The notes beneath the pieces are model-generated. The model ran no database searches and had not been told where the DNA came from. It was given only the letters and a program-made list of their open reading frames with translations. Shown here one piece after another: positions 32,801 to 39,746 of a stretch of DNA of 64,000 bases (its first letter is position 1; every line of letters starts with the position of its first letter). The stretch comes from Ctena decussata. Its lineage: Eukaryota; Mollusca; Bivalvia; Lucinida; Lucinidae. The translations under genes were made by a program, and so were the position numbers. The stretch covers positions 11,440,803 to 11,504,802 of the forward strand of contig OZ022515.1 of assembly GCA_963989385.1 (NCBI GenBank), written 5' to 3'.

Positions 32801-34511
32801 ACACATTTTTTCTTTAAGAAAATGGGGTGGCACAATTTGATCACCCACAATAAACAGTACTAAGGGCTATAACTCATATCAAAGGCTTATCTTATCTAGA
32901 TGATAATGCGGGGATTAAGCCAGTAATAAAACTGTATGAGGGGGCGGGGGCTAATATGGGGAAACTGCTATTTATGCATCTACTTTGCGAACAATTAAGT
33001 AGATAAGATAAAAGAAAGTTATTAATTCATGATAAACGGAACCTGAATTTCAAATATTAATTATATTTTTCTGATCGGATATAAACTAGTGAATGAACGT
33101 TTTTATTAGATTTAATTAGTTTATTATTTGTTAGTTTAAAACAGTAGAAAAAAAAATTCTGTGAAAAGCAAAAATGAAGACTAATCAGTCAGTGCAGATG
33201 AGCATTCTGTTTCGAATACTCTTTAATGACACTTTTTTTCAATTTGACCAGTTTATTTATTAAAATCAGTTGTTACATCTGTGTAGGCTGATCAAGGTCT
33301 TCACGTTTGACGTTTAGCTATGCAGATTGATTTGAATACAAACAGTAAATATGCATAGACTTATCAGGGTCGTTTTCGCCATCATTTAGCTGTGCAGGCT
33401 GATATGAATACTCGCTGCTGACAAAACTGTTATGAGAACAAATATCCTTCAAATCAGTCGTGACAGCATTGTAGACTGACCGAGGTCTTCATATCTCTGT
33501 TTAAAATTTCAAGGCACGACAAAATGCTAATGTGAACAGTAAATATTCAAACGAGCCGTCGTTTCTGTGTAGACTGATCCGGATTTTTATTTTCTGAGCA
33601 GTAGATATTCACATCAGCCGTCACATATGTGTAGACTGATCTGGATATCAGTTTTACAGTTTTAAATTTCCAGGAACCACATACTGTTCATGCAAACAGG
33701 GAAGGCACTGATGAGACTGCACATGCTGATCAAAGTCCTCTATGTGCACGAATGTTATAATGTACGAGTACCTATTTACATGACCCTATTTATATCATCT
33801 TTATGTGGTCTTCAACAACACAGTCTGATCCTATTATAATTTGTTTATAACCATATTTCTCTTTTCGTTTGACAGCTGATTTCCCTTTATCTGGCCCCTA
33901 CCTGTACTTCAGGCACAAGTCTCCCAGAAGGTCTTATCTCTGAGCAGCATGTTTCAATAAACGGTCATGTGTCTTTATGTCTTCGTTGTTCGCAAATACG
34001 TTAGGAATGTTTTCGCGTGAGGCAAATCATAATTGAGCCGCGACACGACAAAACCGACGAATCAGCAAGTGCGCCCGGCGAACGCTCAGATCAGCCTGCC
34101 CATCCTCCCAGTCTGATCAGAGTCTCATGGAGGTATCTTAGACATTTGGTAACCCTGAGCGCATGAGACTGAGCGGCTGCCAAGGTTGATCCAGAGCTTC
34201 GCTGGGCGCACATTCCACTTTGTTGGTTTTGTCGTGTCGCGCCTCATTTGTTTCTGTTATTAGGTGATGGTCTTCATAATCACGATGGAATGAAATTCTC
34301 AACGTTTGACAGAGACAACGACGATAGTTCTTACAATTGTGCACAGGCTTATAAGGGAGCCTGGTGGTACTTTCACTGCCATGATTCAAACTTGAATGGC
34401 CGATATCTCTCTGGGTATCATTCCTCGGATGCTGACGGTATTGATTGGTATCGATGGCATGGGTACCACTACTCGTTGAAGTCTACAACCATGATGATTA
34501 GGAAGAAATAA
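7573..34511 (+). CDS. LU-FReD gene 1: secreted Ly6/uPAR + fibrinogen C-terminal domain protein (8 exons)
   Basis: Eight exons (7573-7633, 14383-14465, 15943-16014, 16467-16596, 17376-17512, 20110-20206, 21095-21259, 34264-34511) total 993 nt and join in frame to 330 residues plus stop; every junction has GT/AG and matching phase (1,0,0,1,0,1,1). Residues 1-20 are a hydrophobic signal peptide. Residues 26-104 carry the LU pattern C26xxC29, C38, C44, C50-Y, G-C68, C74, C96-C97 and C103-N. Residues 120-330 are a full FReD: Cys pairs C123/C152 and C274/C287, FQRR at 163-166, NGEYWLGN at 188-195, Asp264/Asp266 in the calcium-loop motif DRDND, and CHxSNLNG at 287-294, the ligand-pocket region of ficolins and tachylectins. 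N-x-T/S sites occur at N98, N106, N218 and N243. FReD proteins are typically secreted lectin-like recognition proteins; that role is inferred. No coiled coil or collagen stretch is seen. The gene spans 27 kb because introns are full of repeats; a paralog lies convergently at 50.7-63.9 kb. Confidence 0.88.
8545..8695. repeat. Dispersed repeat with GGTCAATCTT / GACCGCGGTC motif
   Basis: Part (GATAAGCCGAGTCAGCAGCT onward) recurs inverted at 13170-13213 and direct at 21508-21550; the rest recurs inverted at 18456-18545. The unit contains an inverted pair around GGAATTCC. Confidence 0.55.
9840..10080 (+). repeat. Possible LINE 3' end
   Basis: T-rich stretch, then a conserved-looking block ending in a short tandem CAAAT repeat at about 10057-10074. 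Short tandem 3' ends of this kind are typical of RTE-like LINEs. No coding remains are visible. Confidence 0.3.
10448..10644 (-). repeat. tRNA-derived SINE, family 2, copy 1
   Basis: On the minus strand a tRNA-like head has A-box TAGCCTAGTGG and a B-box-like GATCGATCCC. A second copy follows at 10774-10968 in the same orientation with about 90% identity; both run from GTAGTAGGAG to GGCCGTACTACTACACTCC on the plus strand. Confidence 0.65.
10774..10968 (-). repeat. tRNA-derived SINE, family 2, copy 2
   Basis: Direct repeat of the previous SINE, about 130 bases further on. The tRNA-like region on the minus strand keeps A and B boxes but cannot form a full functional tRNA. Confidence 0.65.
11645..12240 (+). 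pseudogene. Decayed reverse-transcriptase fragment
   Basis: With frameshifts and stops, translation gives [12 protein letters not shown], then [12 protein letters not shown], then [25 protein letters not shown] and the region before [10 protein letters not shown]. The G-x-P-M-x-x-N-x-A-P and Y/R-x-I-D-D-V blocks are RT motifs of a widespread invertebrate element, probably Penelope-related. It is clearly dead. It lies in intron 1 of gene 1. Confidence 0.65.
12241..13160. other. Intron 1 segment with no recognised element
   Basis: AT-rich sequence; a short stretch near 12560-12720 with AAGCAAGCACCTGTCTTGAG and GGTTGGACTGTATG resembles a dispersed repeat, but no second copy in this window proves it. 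Confidence 0.35.
13170..13665. repeat. Cluster of dispersed repeats shared with 21.4 kb and 51-53.6 kb
   Basis: 13170-13330 is an inverted copy of 21410-21550. 13383-13500 and 13555-13665 are two copies of a GGGTCA...GAGGCTTGAATAGCC unit whose inverted relatives lie at 51070-51180 and flank the element at 51493-53604. Confidence 0.55.
14180..14360 (+). repeat. tRNA-derived SINE, family 1, copy 1
   Basis: A-box AGCTCAGTCGG (14188-14198) and B-box-like GCTTCGATTCT (14231-14241), a conserved body with CCCATCGTCCTGATTG, and a GGACGTAAC end. Related copies lie inverted at 31184-31372 and 50153-50338. It ends just before gene 1 exon 2. Confidence 0.72.
14383..14465 (+). CDS. Gene 1 exon 2: first finger of the LU domain
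   Basis: Acceptor TTTTAG at 14377-14382 and donor GTAATT at 14466. It encodes residues 21-48 with C26xxC29, C38 and C44, the first four LU cysteines with spacing like that of CD59-type domains. Ends in phase 0. A tRNA-derived SINE ends about 22 bases upstream of the exon. Confidence 0.82.
14890..15100. repeat. TTGATTCAACGTTGAATCAA repeat element
   Basis: Multiple direct and inverted TTGAATCAACATTGATTCAA-type units, ending at TGCCTGCTGGG. The motif is its own reverse complement, so the stretch can fold on itself. Similar low-copy motifs occur in many animal genomes as parts of non-autonomous transposons. Confidence 0.5.
15435..15592. repeat. Fold-back element in intron 2 of gene 1
   Basis: GAATGCATTTTATTTTTATG at the left pairs with the inverted copy ending near 15592; the arms continue through GGATTTTATCGAGGTGTTAA and its complement, around a core of about 50 bases. 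Confidence 0.6.
15943..16014 (+). CDS. Gene 1 exon 3: second finger of the LU domain
   Basis: Exactly 24 codons (residues 49-72), phase 0 at both ends, acceptor TTTTCAG and donor GTATTT. It holds LU cysteine 5 in the usual CY pair (C50-Y51) and cysteine 6 in GC (C68), plus an extra cysteine C64. The paralogous exon at 63802-63873 is equally long but matches at only 13 of 24 residues and has Tyr in place of C64. Part of the upstream intron (from about 15845) is also similar to the paralog. Confidence 0.85.
16467..16596 (+). CDS. Gene 1 exon 4: end of the LU domain
   Basis: Acceptor GTTTTTCAG, donor GTAAGA. Residues 73-115 include C74, C93, the CC pair 96-97 and C103-N104, the terminal CC...CN signature of LU domains, followed by C109 and a short linker to the FReD. 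An open frame continues upstream of the acceptor, but the 24-codon exon 3 joins here in phase 0 and completes the cysteine pattern, so the extension is read as intron. The exon ends in phase 1. The paralog exon at 63166-63292 is one codon shorter. Confidence 0.85.
17376..17512 (+). CDS. Gene 1 exon 5: N-terminal part of the FReD
   Basis: Acceptor CTCAAG, donor GTATGT. The 137 bases encode residues 116-161 beginning with PKDCSDL and containing SGSYTIYP and VYCEFDG. C123 and C152 are the first FReD cysteine pair. Most FReDs have a Gly-Gly-Trp block before TVFQRR; here it is KDSW (157-160). The paralog at 60147-60283 differs at one residue in 45, so this is the most conserved coding exon of the pair. 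Confidence 0.9.
17980..18070. repeat. Palindromic MITE family A, half copy
   Basis: Only one arm is present, from CAGTCTGATCAGAGTCTTCGC to a CTGGTTTTGCC end. It lies in intron 5 of gene 1. Confidence 0.5.
18456..18545. repeat. Inverted copy of the 8.6-kb dispersed repeat
   Basis: GAGCTGTCCAATTTGGAATT and GGACCGCGGTCAATCTTGA match the reverse complement of 8590-8690. Confidence 0.55.
19183..19419. repeat. Palindromic MITE, family A, copy 2
   Basis: Complete copy in intron 5 of gene 1. GAGCCGCGACGCGAGAAA at the left and TTTGTCACGTCGAGGCTC at the right are inverted; arms of about 100 bases meet at AGCTAAGGGTCAAAGCT. Confidence 0.8.
19440..20010 (+). repeat. Two-copy tandem duplication, ~305-bp unit
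   Basis: 19440-19690 recurs at 19715-19980: ATCAACAACAGTTTGTAT, TTACACATCCAGTCTTTAAC and CACTGAAATCGTTTGAACTG appear in the same order in both. This is within intron 5 of gene 1. Confidence 0.7.
20110..20206 (+). CDS. Gene 1 exon 6: FQRR...GEYWL segment of the FReD
   Basis: Acceptor TTCCAG, donor GTAAGC; 97 bases, residues 162-194. It carries [16 protein letters not shown] and ends in GEYWLG, the standard A/B-subdomain motifs of fibrinogen C-terminal domains. The paralogous exon at 55136-55232 matches at 28 of 32 residues. Confidence 0.9.
20420..20645. repeat. Small TIR element (GGTTGGGTGGTGCG family)
   Basis: Left end near 20428 (GGTTGGGTGGTG) is matched by an inverted CAACCAACCAAAG near 20632; the body equals the repeat at 3810-4010. 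Confidence 0.5.
21095..21259 (+). CDS. Gene 1 exon 7: central FReD segment
   Basis: Acceptor TTTTTCAG, donor GTAGTG; 165 bases, phase 1 at both ends. Residues 194-248 run from NEVIHEMT to NYSGTA, matching the canonical N-x-I-H-x-L-T...Y-S-G-T-A stretch. Possible N-glycosylation sites are N218 and N243. The paralog at 54458-54622 matches at about 45 of 55 residues. Confidence 0.9.
21410..21550. repeat. Dispersed repeat, inverted copy of 13.2 kb
   Basis: Matches the reverse complement of 13170-13330 over CAGGAACTGACTGAATCAGA, CCCCAACATTAAAGGGAAAG and GATAAGCCGAGTTAGCAGCT. Confidence 0.6.
22422..26605. repeat. Array of ~168-bp units with GCTCACCTGAG-type ends
   Basis: Begins at TAGCTCACCTGAGC and ends at GCTCAGGTGAGC...CCCTCTTG. 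Units share CAAATGGTGGCCCCAGGGTC, CCAAAATGG, CTTCTTCTTCAGAACC, GCTCAGATGCTTGAAATTTG and CCAAGTTTGTT; copies of the last block start near 22733, 23310, 23480, 23646, 25681, 25846, 26014 and 26171. The array is interrupted by an unrelated stretch at about 22765-23195 and by the element at 23698-25543. It lies in intron 7 of gene 1. Ends of this type are common in bivalve repeats; the transposon class is unknown to me. Confidence 0.75.
23698..25543. mobile_element. Nested non-autonomous TIR element built of ~156-bp units
   Basis: Bounded by 11-base inverted ends AGGGCCCCGCC / GGCGGGGCCCT with ATT directly repeated outside (23695-23697 and 25544-25546), inside the 168-bp array. The interior is about eleven tandem units containing AACTCTGAAACCGTTTGAGA, TTTTCTCGAAACTTGGTACA, CATCATCAGACGATGTGCAG and AACTCCACCTACAT; one unit near 24640-24740 is truncated. 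No transposase is encoded. Confidence 0.75.
26620..28200. other. Intron 7 segment without a recognised element
   Basis: AT-rich, no convincing ORF, no second copy of any part in this window. Confidence 0.4.
28206..28296 (+). repeat. tRNA-like sequence (SINE head or tRNA pseudogene)
   Basis: A-box-like TGGCGCAATCGG and a perfect B-box GGTTCGAGTCC (28275-28285), spaced as in a tRNA with a long variable arm (Leu/Ser type). The acceptor ends do not pair well, so a working tRNA gene is unlikely. It is followed directly by the (TA)n tract and the Penelope-like element. Confidence 0.5.
28312..28395. repeat. (TA)n microsatellite
   Basis: Uninterrupted TA repeat, about 42 units, directly upstream of the Penelope-like coding region. 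A shorter interrupted TA tract at 29848-29879 lies downstream. Confidence 0.97.
28396..29618 (+). mobile_element. Penelope-like element, 5'-truncated: reverse transcriptase + GIY-YIG endonuclease
   Basis: One open frame of about 405 codons ending in TAG/TAA-type stop at 29618. It starts inside the RT, just before [15 protein letters not shown]; the catalytic Asp pair is in RFLDDCF, followed by LPFLDVLV and the SCHPKH...[11 protein letters not shown] block. After a linker come a Cys cluster (CGRSNCGIC, then KCGK and TC), and a GIY-YIG domain with IVYVLLC...YIGETG, the Arg of LRHRM and FVSEHI. This order and spacing fit Penelope-like elements. The fingers and N-terminal parts of the RT are missing, so it cannot move by itself. 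The frame remains open upstream only because TA repeats encode Ile-Tyr; the true element sequence begins where the TA tract ends. It is in intron 7 of gene 1. Confidence 0.85.
29728..29768 (+). ncRNA. Degenerate hammerhead-ribozyme-like motif of the Penelope-like element
   Basis: ATTCC (29728-29732) and GGAAT (29764-29768) can pair as stem I; TTGACGA sits where the core CUGANGA is expected, CTA/TAG can form a short stem II, and GAAAC-GC-GTT gives the GAAA core and tiny stem III known from Penelope-like elements. The essential first C of the core is T and the top stem II pair is U-U, so catalysis is doubtful. Confidence 0.35.
29848..29879. repeat. Interrupted TA tract downstream of the Penelope-like element
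   Basis: TA repeats broken by one ACA. Together with the tract at 28312-28395 it brackets the element, as expected for insertion into a TA microsatellite. Confidence 0.85.
29890..30530. other. Intron 7 segment without a recognised element
   Basis: No coding or repeat structure recognised beyond several CGTC/GACG-containing short inverted pairs. Confidence 0.35.
30531..30648. repeat. Hairpin with ~30-bp perfect-like arms
   Basis: GTATTATTGAATTTATTAAA onward (30539-30569) is matched by the inverted 30611-30641, around a loop containing the inverted pair GATGCTCGGC / GCCTCGCA. Reads as a small fold-back transposon. Confidence 0.7.
30937..31166. repeat. Palindromic MITE, family A, copy 3
   Basis: GAGCCGCGACACGAG at the left, TGTTGTGGCT-type eroded right end, with the shared GATCAG arms. 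In intron 7 of gene 1. Confidence 0.75.
31184..31372 (-). repeat. tRNA-derived SINE, family 1, copy 2
   Basis: Minus strand: A-box TAGCTCAGTGG and B-box GGTTCGAGCCCC in a good tRNA-like head, then the family 1 body and the GGACGTAAAATC end. Best preserved of the three family 1 copies. Confidence 0.8.
31520..33180. other. Intron 7 segment, mostly unrecognised
   Basis: Contains a fragment of the GGTTGGGTGGTGCG family at 32245-32320 (AGTAGGGCAAGGGCCTGC). The rest is AT-rich without visible structure. Confidence 0.4.
33270..33760. repeat. Loose tandem of AGACTGATC-containing units
   Basis: Units of roughly 95-110 bases with TGTGTAGACTGATC...GTCTTC and AACAGTAAATATTCA recur five or six times with poor conservation. 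The motif resembles one arm of the palindromic GATCAG elements. Confidence 0.45.
34035..34245. repeat. Palindromic MITE, family A, copy 4, abutting exon 8
   Basis: GAGCCGCGACACGACAAAAC at the left, GTCGTGTCGCGCCTC at the right, ending 18 bases before exon 8 of gene 1. Confidence 0.8.
34264..34511 (+). CDS. Gene 1 exon 8: calcium and ligand-pocket end of the FReD
   Basis: Acceptor CTGTTATTAG; 248 bases to the TAA at 34509-34511. Residues 249-330 include [20 protein letters not shown] (calcium loop), NCAQ (C274), WWYxxCHxSNLNG (C287 and pocket), [11 protein letters not shown] and the terminal [11 protein letters not shown] palindromic MITE ends only 18 bases before the exon, leaving the last stretch of intron, which is identical to the paralog's intron end. 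Confidence 0.92.
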
Positions 34512-34567
34512 ACTCCAGGAAAGCATTTCTCTCTTATTTACATTTATGTAGATGGCAATATATCAAC

Positions 34568-34573
34568 AATAAA
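34568..34573 (+). terminator. Polyadenylation signal of gene 1
   Basis: AATAAA lies 57 bases after the stop codon. It is the first canonical hexamer downstream of exon 8. Confidence 0.55.
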
Positions 34574-34660
34574 ATATAAAAGGTCTGTTAATCTTAGTTT
34601 GCTACATAATATACAATCAAATATTTCGTACCCCTATAGTCCGGCAGAAGAGCGATCTTT

Positions 34661-34752
34661 TCTTACCCCCCCCCCCCCCCGCAGCCCGCACGCCCTCCCC
34701 CGCAGCTCTCCCCCACCCCGACCCCGAAAATTCCCCCCCCCCCTAAAAAGAA
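34661..34752. repeat. C-rich low-complexity tract
   Basis: Runs of 8-14 C separated by short purine-containing blocks, shortly after the gene 1 polyadenylation signal. Confidence 0.85.
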
Positions 34753-34969
34753 AAAAAAAGAGAACGTTTCTATCTATTTTTTTGTACAGGAAAAACTATT
34801 CCTACCTGACAAAGCAAACAAAACAAATAGATAGGCAGTGAGCAGGAACTAATTCCCCAATACCAAAGAGAAACAGGTAGGATAAGATCGATATATACCC
34901 AATTTCCTTTTTTACGAGCACTTATTTACTTATTGACTGTGCCATTTGAATTGACCACTTATGGCGATT

Positions 34970-35155
34970 TTCAGAAAAATCCCTTTCAATTCATACTTTT
35001 GGGTTCGTTGAGTTCATTTAGAGTCATTTTGAAAATAGAGTTCTGCTTAAGCCGGTACTAGTGGGCGTGGTCAGTGTCACATAGCCATGCTCAATTAGAC
35101 TGAGTCTGCCATTTCGTTCTTTTTGTATTCCTTGCTTCTAAAGATCCAACTATAA
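34970..35155 (+). repeat. Direct repeat flanking the 35.2-42.7 kb repeat block, left copy
   Basis: Shares TTTAGAGTCATTTTGAAAA, GTGGGCGTGGTCAGTGTC and the CAGTCTGCTATTTC block with 42755-42910 in the same orientation. Confidence 0.5.
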
Positions 35156-35169
35156 AAAAAAAAACAAAA

Positions 35170-36460
35170 AAAAAACAAGAGAGCCTTGAGGCTCTGAATC
35201 GCTCACCTGAGTATGGTGCCCATGTAGGGCATGTAACCTAGAACGCTTGAATAAATTTTCGTTCCCTCAGCCCCTGAATGCGGTGTCTAAATGGTAACAA
35301 TTAGCCCGGTGACTTTTGAGGAGATGTCCGAAATTGTCAAAATATGAGAGGCATGGGTCAGAGGTCATAGAATGATCTTGACCTCTTGTATCCGCAACTC
35401 TTCAATCTACTTATTCAGACGACTGTATATACCAATTTTAGGCCAAAATCTTCTAAACTTGCCATGAAATCTTCTAGCCTTTTCCCATACTTGACATTGC
35501 CTTAAATAAGGTCAAGGTTGGCCCAAGGTCATCATTTGAACAATCTTAATAGTACTCAAGTACATGTACCTGATGCTATATAATAAGTTTCAAGGCCATC
35601 GATAATTTGATTCTGGAGAAGAAATAATTGTTAAGGTTTTTGCCATATATTGGCATGGCGGCCATGTTGGTCATGTTTCTCAGACCGTTTGAACAAATTT
35701 TCGTTCCCTGAGCCCCTAGAGGCTCTATATGAAATTTGGTAACAATTGGCACGGTGGCTTTTGAGGAGATGTGAGAAAATGTCAAAATATGAGAGACCAG
35801 AGTCAAAGGTCAAAGAATGACCTTGACCTCTTGTACGAAAAATGTTTCGTGTACTCATTAAGATGGCTGTATATTTCAATTTTCAGGTCAAATTCTTCGA
35901 CAGTTTCCAAGAAATCTTATGTTTTAGCATTTTCACATGTAAAAGCTACAGATGACAAATTCGACGTTACCGTAAAAAAGGTCCAGGTTACCCCATGGTC
36001 ATAATTTGAATAAACTTAATAGTACTCGTGTACCCAATTTTACGTACTAAGTTTCAAGGCCATCGACCTATTGGCTCTGGAGAAGAAGATTTTTAAACGT
36101 TTTTACCATATATGGGCGGACGGCCATGTTGTTCATGTGACTAGGACCGTTTGAATAAGTTTTCGTTCCCCCACCCCATAGAGGCTCTACATGAAATTTG
36201 GTTACAATTGGCCCAGTGACTTTTGTGGAGATGGGTGATACTGTCAAAATATAAGAGACCAGGACCAATGGTCAAAGACTGACCTTGACCTCTTGTACGC
36301 AAAAATTTTATGTACTTAATACTAAGATGACTGTATATACCAATTTTCAGGTCAAAATCTTCAACAGTTTCCAAGGAATCTTATGTTCTAGTATTTTCCC
36401 GCATAAAGGCTACAGAAAGCAAATTTGACCTTACCGTTAAAAAGCTCAAAGTCACACCAA
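35170..36460. repeat. GCTCACCTGAG-type repeat with ~470-bp internal units, left part
   Basis: Starts ACAAGAGAGCC...GAATCGCTCACCTGAG. Repeated blocks are GTTTCAAGGCCATCGA, TGGTTCTGGAGAAGAAG-like, GGCGGCCATGTTGGTCATGT, GAAATTTGGTTACAATTGG and GACCTTGACCTCTTGTAC. It is continued after the inserted element at 42303-42655, where it ends in GGTTTAGGTGAGTT. Relatives lie at 48262-48785 and 51806-52720. Confidence 0.7.
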
Positions 36461-37109
36461 TAGTGGAGTTGCTTATGTACTCCCGTGTCCACTTTTTGTT
36501 AATCAGGAATGTTATATACCAAAATGTTTGTTTTGACAAGTAGTTTTCAAAAATGGTTCCTGCGAATTTTTTCTATCACTTTTCAAGGTCAAGGTCAAAG
36601 GTCAAAGGTCAACGCTTCAAAATAGTAAGGAAAACTTTAAAAGTCGTGATTTATGGTGGGCACAGTGTGAGATATGGGACTAAATCTTGGTATTTTCGAA
36701 AGAAAATAAATGTTAGTAATTAAAAATTCATTTTACAATTGACTTTGACCGCTTTTGTGGCAAGGTCAAGGTCATTTCATTAATGGTCGAAAGAAAATAT
36801 ATAAATATAAACACTATGATTATTGTTTCGTTAAACGCGAATTGGATATGGCATTTCTCAGATCATTCTTACGGTTAAAATAGTTTAGCAGGCCATTGTA
36901 TTCAAGATTGTATCTCAGTTATCAAATCCGTTGCCATGGCATCAGATTTATGCAAGTATATTTCTAAAAAATGGGCATTTTAAAGATAAGCGTTGGAGTT
37001 TGTTGTGCAAACCTGATGGGTTTTGTGGCAGTAAATCTCGATTGTTATATGCGAAACGGTTTGTTTTGAGCATAGATGTTGGACTCTTGTAATTTTTTAA
37101 GAAGGAAAT

Positions 37110-39070
37110 GTGTATATCTTTGTTCTTAGCAACCAGTTTCAGCCCTTAGCAACCAACATTTAACAGATTTGAAACCTTTGACTTCATTCCACGAAGGATA
37201 GCTATTATGTGTAATAAATCATGATAATAACTGTTGTAGATATTTAAAGGACAGCTGAAAGATTTTCAATCGGTTGAAAAGATGCATTTATATTTGTCTT
37301 AGCAACCAGTTTCAGCCCATAGCAACCATCTTTTGCAACAAATTTGGAACGTTTGGTTGAATTCTAAATGAGATATCTTCTATTTGCAATATGTTATGCA
37401 GACAATTGTAAGTGATATTTAACAAACAAGTTATGACAATTAACAAAGTGTTAAAAAACCTGTGTATACGTTTGTCCTTAGCAACCAGTTTCAGTCCTTA
37501 GCAACTTTCTATCAACAGATTCTAGACTTAAGATTTACTTTCATTCTGGATATCTGTTACGAGCAACACACTATGAAGACAATTGAAAGTAATATTTAAA
37601 GCACAACTGTCTAACTTTGAAAATCTGTAGAAACATATAGGTATCTATTTGTCCTTAGCAACCAGTTTGAGTCCATAGCAACCACCGTTTAATAAATTTG
37701 GATTATTTTTACTTATTTCCAAATGAGATATCTTCTATTATCAATGTATTATGCAGACAATTATTAGTTATATTTAACAAACAAGTAATGGATTTTAGCA
37801 AACTGTTGACAAACCAGTCTACACATTTGTCCTAAGCAACCAATTTTAGTCCTTAGCAACTTCCTATCAACAGATTATAGACTTTTGATTTACTTTCATT
37901 CTAGATATCTGTTATGAGCAACAAACTAGGAAGACAATTGGAAGTAATATTTAAAGCACAGCTGTCTGACTTTGAAAATCTGTTGAAACAAATGGGTATC
38001 TTTATGTCCTTAGCAACCAGTTTGAGCCCATAGCAACCACCTTGTAACAAATTTGGATTTTTTTAGTTTATTCCAAATGAAATATCTTTTATTATCCATG
38101 TTTATACAGATAACTGTAAGTTATGTTTACCAAACCAGTTACAGACTATAACAAATTGTTGAAAAAGAGGCTTATGTTTTGTCCATAGCAACGACCCTTA
38201 GCACTTAGCAACTTTCTCGTAACAAATTTTAGACATTGTCTGAACTTCATAAGGGATATATTTTATGTGCAACAAACTTTGAAAACGATTTGAAGCATTG
38301 CCGGCTGACTTTGAAAATTCATTGAAACAATATGGGTATACATTTGTCCTTAGCGACCGATTTAAGCACCTGACAACCATTTTTCAACAGATTTAGAGCT
38401 ATTCAGAGAATTCCAAACAAATCATCTTCTATTTACAATGTTTAATATTAGCTGTTGTATATTTGTTGAAAAAAAAAACAATTTTTATTATACACTGGTT
38501 CTAGAACAATTATTTATACATGTACATTTATCCTTAGCATCCTTAGCAACCAGTCTTAGCAACTAACTCTTAGCGAATTCGAGTCTGTTTACTGAAATCC
38601 ATCCGGAATATATATTCCCTGAAACAAAATATAAAGACAGTGTTGTAAGAAACTGTCGGACTTCTACAATCTGTTGATAAATGTGTCCTTAGCAACCGGT
38701 TGGAGCCCCTAGCAACGAACTCTTATGAAAGTTGGAATTTTTGACCATATTCCACTTAGATTATCTTTTATGCCCTACAAATTATGTAGGCAAAATTAAG
38801 TCGATAGATTTATAAAAAATACCTTGAAAACCTCTATGTATCCGCCCACAGCGTCCAATATGTGCCTTAAGCGACTAACTTTAAACAGCGCTCAAACCTT
38901 AACTGCATTTCAAACAGAACATCCTATATGTGCAATGAACTAGATTGCAATGTTTGAAGTACAGCTGTGTGACTTTTAATTCTCTTGAAGAAAAAAAAAC
39001 GTGTTTTGTATTAGACTTAAGCAACCAGTTTGAATACTCAGCAACCAACTCTTAACTGACTCGAAGCTTA
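37110..39070. repeat. ~176-bp satellite with dimeric higher-order pattern
   Basis: About twelve units marked by GTCCTTAGCAACCAGTTT followed by AGYCCATAGCAACCA or AGTCCTTAGCAACT; starts near 37126, 37296, 37472, 37649, 37828, 38005, 38181, 38344, 38529, 38685, 38850 and 39015. Between about 37300 and 38180 two unit types alternate, one with AATGAGATATCTTCTATT, the other with CATTCTGGATATCTGTTA, giving a ~352-bp dimer. Conservation fades to the right. Confidence 0.85.
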
Positions 39071-39159
39071 TGAATGAATACTAAACAATAGATCTTTATG
39101 CTCAACAAACTAGTAATACAACTGTACTCGCAAGTAACGATTTCACTTTTAGCATATGT

Positions 39160-39365
39160 GAGCCGCGACACGACAAAACTAACAAAGTGGCATGTGCACC
39201 CAGCAAAGACTCAGATCAACTTGGGCATCCGCCCAGTCTGACCAGAGCCTTTGCTGTGCGCCTGAAGGGTAGCTTCAGGGTCTAGGCTAGCTCCATGCCG
39301 ACAGCGAAGTCTCTGATCAGACTGAGCGGATTCCCAGGAGGATTAGAGTCGAGCTGGGCACAAAT
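39160..39365. repeat. Palindromic MITE, family A, copy 5 (right end lost)
   Basis: GTGAGCCGCGACACGACAAA left end and both GATCAG arms; stops at GAGCTGGGCACAAATC without the outer right end. Lies inside the 5.84-kb element. Confidence 0.75.
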
Positions 39366-39746
39366 CAGTCATAGTCATATTCGATTACTTGGTATTCTCG
39401 ACTTTGGCTATAAAAGCTGTTTCCTAGTTGGCAAGATGATTTCTGTACAAGCTCAGTCCTCGTTTCTTATATACCTGCTTGTAAATCTCTTACACTACAC
39501 TAGTATTGCTTTAAAACAGAAAACAAAAATGTACAGCAAGCTTTCATGTACCCTAGACTTTCTCCGAAATCCCACACCTACGATGTCAGTTTACACGGCG
39601 TTTAGTGTGACCATACGACTTACGGTATTTCCACTTACCTACAAAAATAAGGTGTTTAGTGTTACCAACCTATGGGCCTTGTGCATATTATTTCTCCATC
39701 TCGAACGAACGGTTGACCATAAAATGAATCAGCTAGCGCATGGCTA

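Noticed and set aside
34138..34389. Minus-strand ORF over exon 8 of gene 1
   Set aside because: Shadow of the plus-strand FReD exon, which has clear family motifs.
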